In this document: in pieces, positions 61,676-64,000 of the stretch
Numbering within the stretch: the stretch's first letter is position 1
Layout of the letters: the number at the start of each line of letters is the position of its first letter
Source of the DNA: CAVSJO01 sp963728445
GTDB taxonomy: Bacteria; Gemmatimonadota; Gemmatimonadetes; Longimicrobiales; RSA9
NCBI GenBank assembly: GCA_963728445.1
Contig: CAVSJO010000004.1
Location: 186,001 to 250,000, forward strand
Direction of reading: 5' to 3'
DNA: 64,000 nucleotides
Program-made: the position numbers and the translations under genes
The notes under the pieces: generated by a model
The model's database searches: none
What the model was told of the DNA's origin: nothing
The model's input: only the letters and a program-made list of their open reading frames with translations

Positions 61676-62130
61676 GCCGATTCCGCGTCGCGCAGCGTCC
61701 GGAAGAACGAGTCCGCGTCGGGCGCGCCGATGAGCTGCTCGCGGATGTCCTCCCGCCGCACGAGGCGGGAGATGCGGCTGAGCGCCTTGATGTGGGGCCC
61801 GGCCGCCGATTCGGGACCCACCAGAAGGAAGACGAGCTCGACGGGCTGACCGTCGAGGGCGTCGAAGTCGACGGGCCGCTCGGTCCGACCCGCGGCGAGG
61901 CGCAGCTCGGGCAGGACGCCGGACTTGCCGTGGGGAATGGCCACGGAGTGCCCGATGCCCGTGGAAAGCACGGATTCCCGCTCGCGCACCGCCCGCAGGA
62001 TGTCGGCCCGGTCGCGCTGCGACTCGGACGGAGACACCAGTTCGACGAGCTCCTGCAGGAGCTCGTCTTTGGAGCGGGCGCGGAGCGGAATCTGGATCCG
62101 CGCGGGAGTCAGCAGCTCGGTCAGAAGCAC
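61672..62130 (-). CDS. ptsN: PTS EIIA-type regulatory protein (PtsN/EIIA-Ntr)
   Basis: 152 aa. The phospho-acceptor His67 lies in TGIGHSVAIPHGK, and the rest fits the fructose/Ntr-type EIIA fold (PVELVFLLVGPE, LSRISRLVRREDIRE). Such proteins regulate potassium, nitrogen and envelope functions through phosphorylation rather than transport. No EI or HPr gene is in the window. First gene of the long minus-strand run. Confidence 0.9.
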   Translation of the reverse strand: MLLTELLTPARIQIPLRARSKDELLQELVELVSPSESQRDRADILRAVRERESVLSTGIGHSVAIPHGKSGVLPELRLAAGRTERPVDFDALDGQPVELVFLLVGPESAAGPHIKALSRISRLVRREDIREQLIGAPDADSFFRTLRDAESA

Positions 62131-62154
62131 ATGCGCCTCGGATGCGACGCGAGG

Positions 62155-62183
62155 TTACGGAAATGCCGAATTCTGCCTAAATT
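62155..62183 (+). promoter_or_regulatory. Candidate promoter upstream of the outer-membrane protein gene
   Basis: TTACGG (62155-62160) and TAAATT (62178-62183) are separated by 17 nt in an unusually AT-rich patch of the divergent gap, 42 nt upstream of the ATG. Matches to the -35 and -10 consensus are partial (about 3 and 4 of 6). Confidence 0.35.
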
Positions 62184-62224
62184 AGCCGTTCGTCGGAGGG
62201 GCATCAAGCGGCGTTGGGGGACGC

Positions 62225-63127
62225 ATGCGCACAGGGTCGTTGACACGCGCGGGGCGGGTGGCCGCCGCGGCCGCGCTGGCGCTCGGGATCGGGGCGCGCC
62301 CGGTTCGCGCTCAGCGGCTGCTGGACTGGCCGATTCGGACGGGCATCGAGGCGGACGCAGTGGCGACCGGGCCGGCGGCGGCATTCTGGAACCCTGCGGG
62401 GGCGGGCGGCGGCGGGGAGGAGAGGGGACAGGCCTTTCTCGAGGACATCGAGGGGTACCGGGAGAGCGGGCTGGGCGGCGTGGCGCTGGGCGGGTCGATA
62501 CGGCTGCAGGAGGGGTTCTATCTGGCGGCGGGCTTTTCGCACCTGGGGGTGGGGCCGATCCCGCTGACGGGCTCGTCCCCCGCGGACCAGACGGGGGAGA
62601 TCAACGTCACGGAGGACCTCCTCGGCGTCGCGGCTGCCCGGGACCTCGGGGGCGGCGTGTGGGTAGGCGTGGGCGGCCAGTATGCCCGCTCGGACGATGC
62701 CTACTCGGCGCGCTCGCGGACGTCCCTCGGCACCGGACTGGCGTGGCGTCCGCCGGCGAGAGGCCTGGAGCCGGTGGTCGGGGCGAGCATCTGGAGTCGC
62801 GGCGGCGGCGCGGAGTGGAACGCCGGCGCCGGCCTCGGACACATCCTGGAGCCGGTGGACGGGCTGCTGCTCGGCGCCTCCTACGGGGTGAGCGACGACG
62901 CCGGGCCCCTGGGCCCGTCCCACCGCGTCAGCGCGACGGCGCGGTGGAACCGACTGCTGGGTCTGTCCGCCGGCGTCCAGGGGGACGACGGTGCCGACGG
63001 GCTCTCCTGGAGCCCCATCGTCTCGGGCGACCTCCAGCTCGGGCGCTACCGGCTGGCCGTGATCCGCGAAGGCATCGCCAACGGCTTCGGCGCCGCCTAC
63101 TACTACCAGATCCACGTGGAGTTCTAG
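62225..63127 (+). CDS. Outer-membrane protein, PorV/OmpP1-like hypothetical
   Basis: 300 aa with a signal peptide (hydrophobic core AAAAALALGIGA, cleavage near PVRAQR). After it comes a segment AVATGPAAAFWNPAG, typical of the start of OmpP1/FadL- and PorV-like barrels, then Gly-rich alternating strands to a C-terminal aromatic YYYQIHVEF. The exact family is unsure. It may take up hydrophobic substrates. The stop overlaps the GTG of rlmN (TAGTG). Confidence 0.72.
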   Translation: MRTGSLTRAGRVAAAAALALGIGARPVRAQRLLDWPIRTGIEADAVATGPAAAFWNPAGAGGGGEERGQAFLEDIEGYRESGLGGVALGGSIRLQEGFYLAAGFSHLGVGPIPLTGSSPADQTGEINVTEDLLGVAAARDLGGGVWVGVGGQYARSDDAYSARSRTSLGTGLAWRPPARGLEPVVGASIWSRGGGAEWNAGAGLGHILEPVDGLLLGASYGVSDDAGPLGPSHRVSATARWNRLLGLSAGVQGDDGADGLSWSPIVSGDLQLGRYRLAVIREGIANGFGAAYYYQIHVEF

Positions 63128-64000
63128 TGCAGGAGACGCGGGACACGATCGATCTGCTCTCGGAGCCCGAGGAGCGGGTCCGGGAGCTGCTCGCAGAGCA
63201 CTTCCGCGCCCGGGGCGTGGGCGGCTACCGCGTCCGGCAGACGATGGCGTGGCTGTACGAGCGGGACGTCGTCTCCTTCGAGGAGATGACCGACCTGCCC
63301 GTGGCCGAGCGGAAGGCCCTCGCCGCCGCCTTCCGGCTGGGGGCGCTCGTGGCGGAACGCACGTCCGTTTCGAGCGACGGCACGGCCAAGCACCTCTGGC
63401 GCCTGGCGGACGGGGAGCTCGTCGAGTCCGTGCTGATCCCGGCCGACGACCGCCTCACCCTGTGCATCTCCTCCCAGGCGGGGTGCGCGATGGCGTGCGT
63501 ATTCTGCGCCACCGGGTGGTCGGGCTATCGCCGGCAGCTCAGCACGGGGGAGATCGTGGGGCAGTTCCGTGCGGCCCGACGCTGGGCCGCCGAAAACGCT
63601 CGCGGCGCCATCAGCAACATCGTGTTCATGGGGATGGGCGAGCCGCTCATGAATCCGAAGGCGGTCTTCCCCGCCCTGACGCTCCTGAACGGGGCCTATG
63701 GCGTGGGCGCGCGGCGGATCACGGTGTCGACGGTGGGAGTCGTGCCCGGGATCCGGGAGCTGGCGCGTCGCCCCGAGCAGTTCCGGCTGGCTGTCTCGCT
63801 GCACGCTCCGAACACGGAGCTGAGGCAGCGGATCGTGCCGATCGAGAAGAAGTACCCGATTCCGGAGCTGTTCGACGCGCTGCGGGAGTTCGACGCGGCG
63901 GGCGGACGTCGGATCACGTTCGAGTACGTCATGATCGACGGAGTGAACGACGATCCCGAGCTGGCCCGCGAGCTGGCGGACCTCGTGGCTGGCCTGCCGG
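63127..64000 (+). CDS. rlmN: 23S rRNA (adenine2503-C2)-methyltransferase RlmN, 3' end outside window
   Basis: 291 codons visible, continuing beyond the edge. GTG start overlaps the previous stop (TAGTG). The N-terminal helix-hairpin domain (about 1-85) is followed by the radical-SAM motif CAMACVFC (CxxxCxxC), SNIVFMGMGEPLMNP, and LAVSLHAPN. RlmN methylates A2503 of 23S rRNA and some tRNAs, using two cysteines; the second Cys lies beyond the window end. Confidence 0.95.
   Translation, partial: MQETRDTIDLLSEPEERVRELLAEHFRARGVGGYRVRQTMAWLYERDVVSFEEMTDLPVAERKALAAAFRLGALVAERTSVSSDGTAKHLWRLADGELVESVLIPADDRLTLCISSQAGCAMACVFCATGWSGYRRQLSTGEIVGQFRAARRWAAENARGAISNIVFMGMGEPLMNPKAVFPALTLLNGAYGVGARRITVSTVGVVPGIRELARRPEQFRLAVSLHAPNTELRQRIVPIEKKYPIPELFDALREFDAAGGRRITFEYVMIDGVNDDPELARELADLVAGLP

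Overview
The window is about 70% GC and densely packed, mostly with protein-coding genes from a Gram-negative bacterium: signal peptides, lipoproteins and beta-barrel proteins are frequent. Several families here (VPS10/sortilin-repeat hydrolase, DUF5117 zinc protease, divergent D-aminoacylase, an ADOP/MacB permease remnant, SSS symporter with a DUF3311 partner) are typical of Gemmatimonadota, so I infer a member of that phylum. No rRNA, CRISPR array, integrase, transposase or prophage gene was seen. One tRNA is present.

Layout. (1) 1-3.7 kb: an ECF sigma factor, its membrane anti-sigma partner carrying an outside CBM48 glycogen-binding domain, and an outer-membrane-like protein ending in a second CBM48 domain, then a small secreted protein and a FeoA-like protein. 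(2) 3.7-14.4 kb: peptide and ester hydrolases (M20 peptidase, esterase, DUF5117 metalloprotease, D-aminoacylase-like amidohydrolase), an MFS transporter, a Tat-exported DsrE-like protein and lipoproteins. (3) 14.4-17 kb: tRNA-Leu(CAA) followed after 8 nt by mtnA and then a class II aldolase, which looks like a methylthioadenosine salvage (DHAP-shunt) pair. (4) 17.2-24 kb: a TetR regulator and a coupled acyl-CoA degradation operon. (5) 24-31.4 kb: DUF3311 plus Na+/solute symporter, greA, BstA-like and nitroreductase genes, rho, rpmA, rplU, and two genes each broken by a single extra base. (6) 31.5-46.2 kb: RNase G/E, acyl-CoA dehydrogenase, RecQ, an SGNH-like lipoprotein, a VPS10 protein, and a scattered branched-chain acyl-CoA set (AtuA family, hydratase, carboxyltransferase). 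(7) 46.2-62.1 kb: a long minus-strand run with many ATGA/GTGA stop-start overlaps: ptsN, vanZ-like, aspS, phoH, pgpH, ybeY, DUF502, mgtE, ABC1 kinase, meaB-type GTPase, B12 mutase large subunit, CorC, methyltransferase, B12 mutase small subunit and carboxyltransferase. (8) 62.2-64 kb: an outer-membrane protein and rlmN, which runs off the window.

How the parts work together. The acyl-CoA genes (operon 4, the acyl-CoA dehydrogenase, the AtuA/hydratase/carboxyltransferase set and the mutase with its GTPase) describe a heterotroph that burns fatty and branched-chain acyl-CoAs. The mutase large subunit carries the Phe/Gln pair of isobutyryl-CoA mutase, not the Tyr/Arg pair of methylmalonyl-CoA mutase, so it probably links isobutyryl-CoA (valine) to butyryl-CoA and beta-oxidation.

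Most unusual: a ~450-bp non-coding inverted pair of hairpin-rich elements at 46.3-46.76 kb that supplies the last codons of a methyltransferase gene; two genes whose only sensible start is a CTG in a CTGA stop-start overlap; and the CBM48 sigma/anti-sigma/outer-membrane module.
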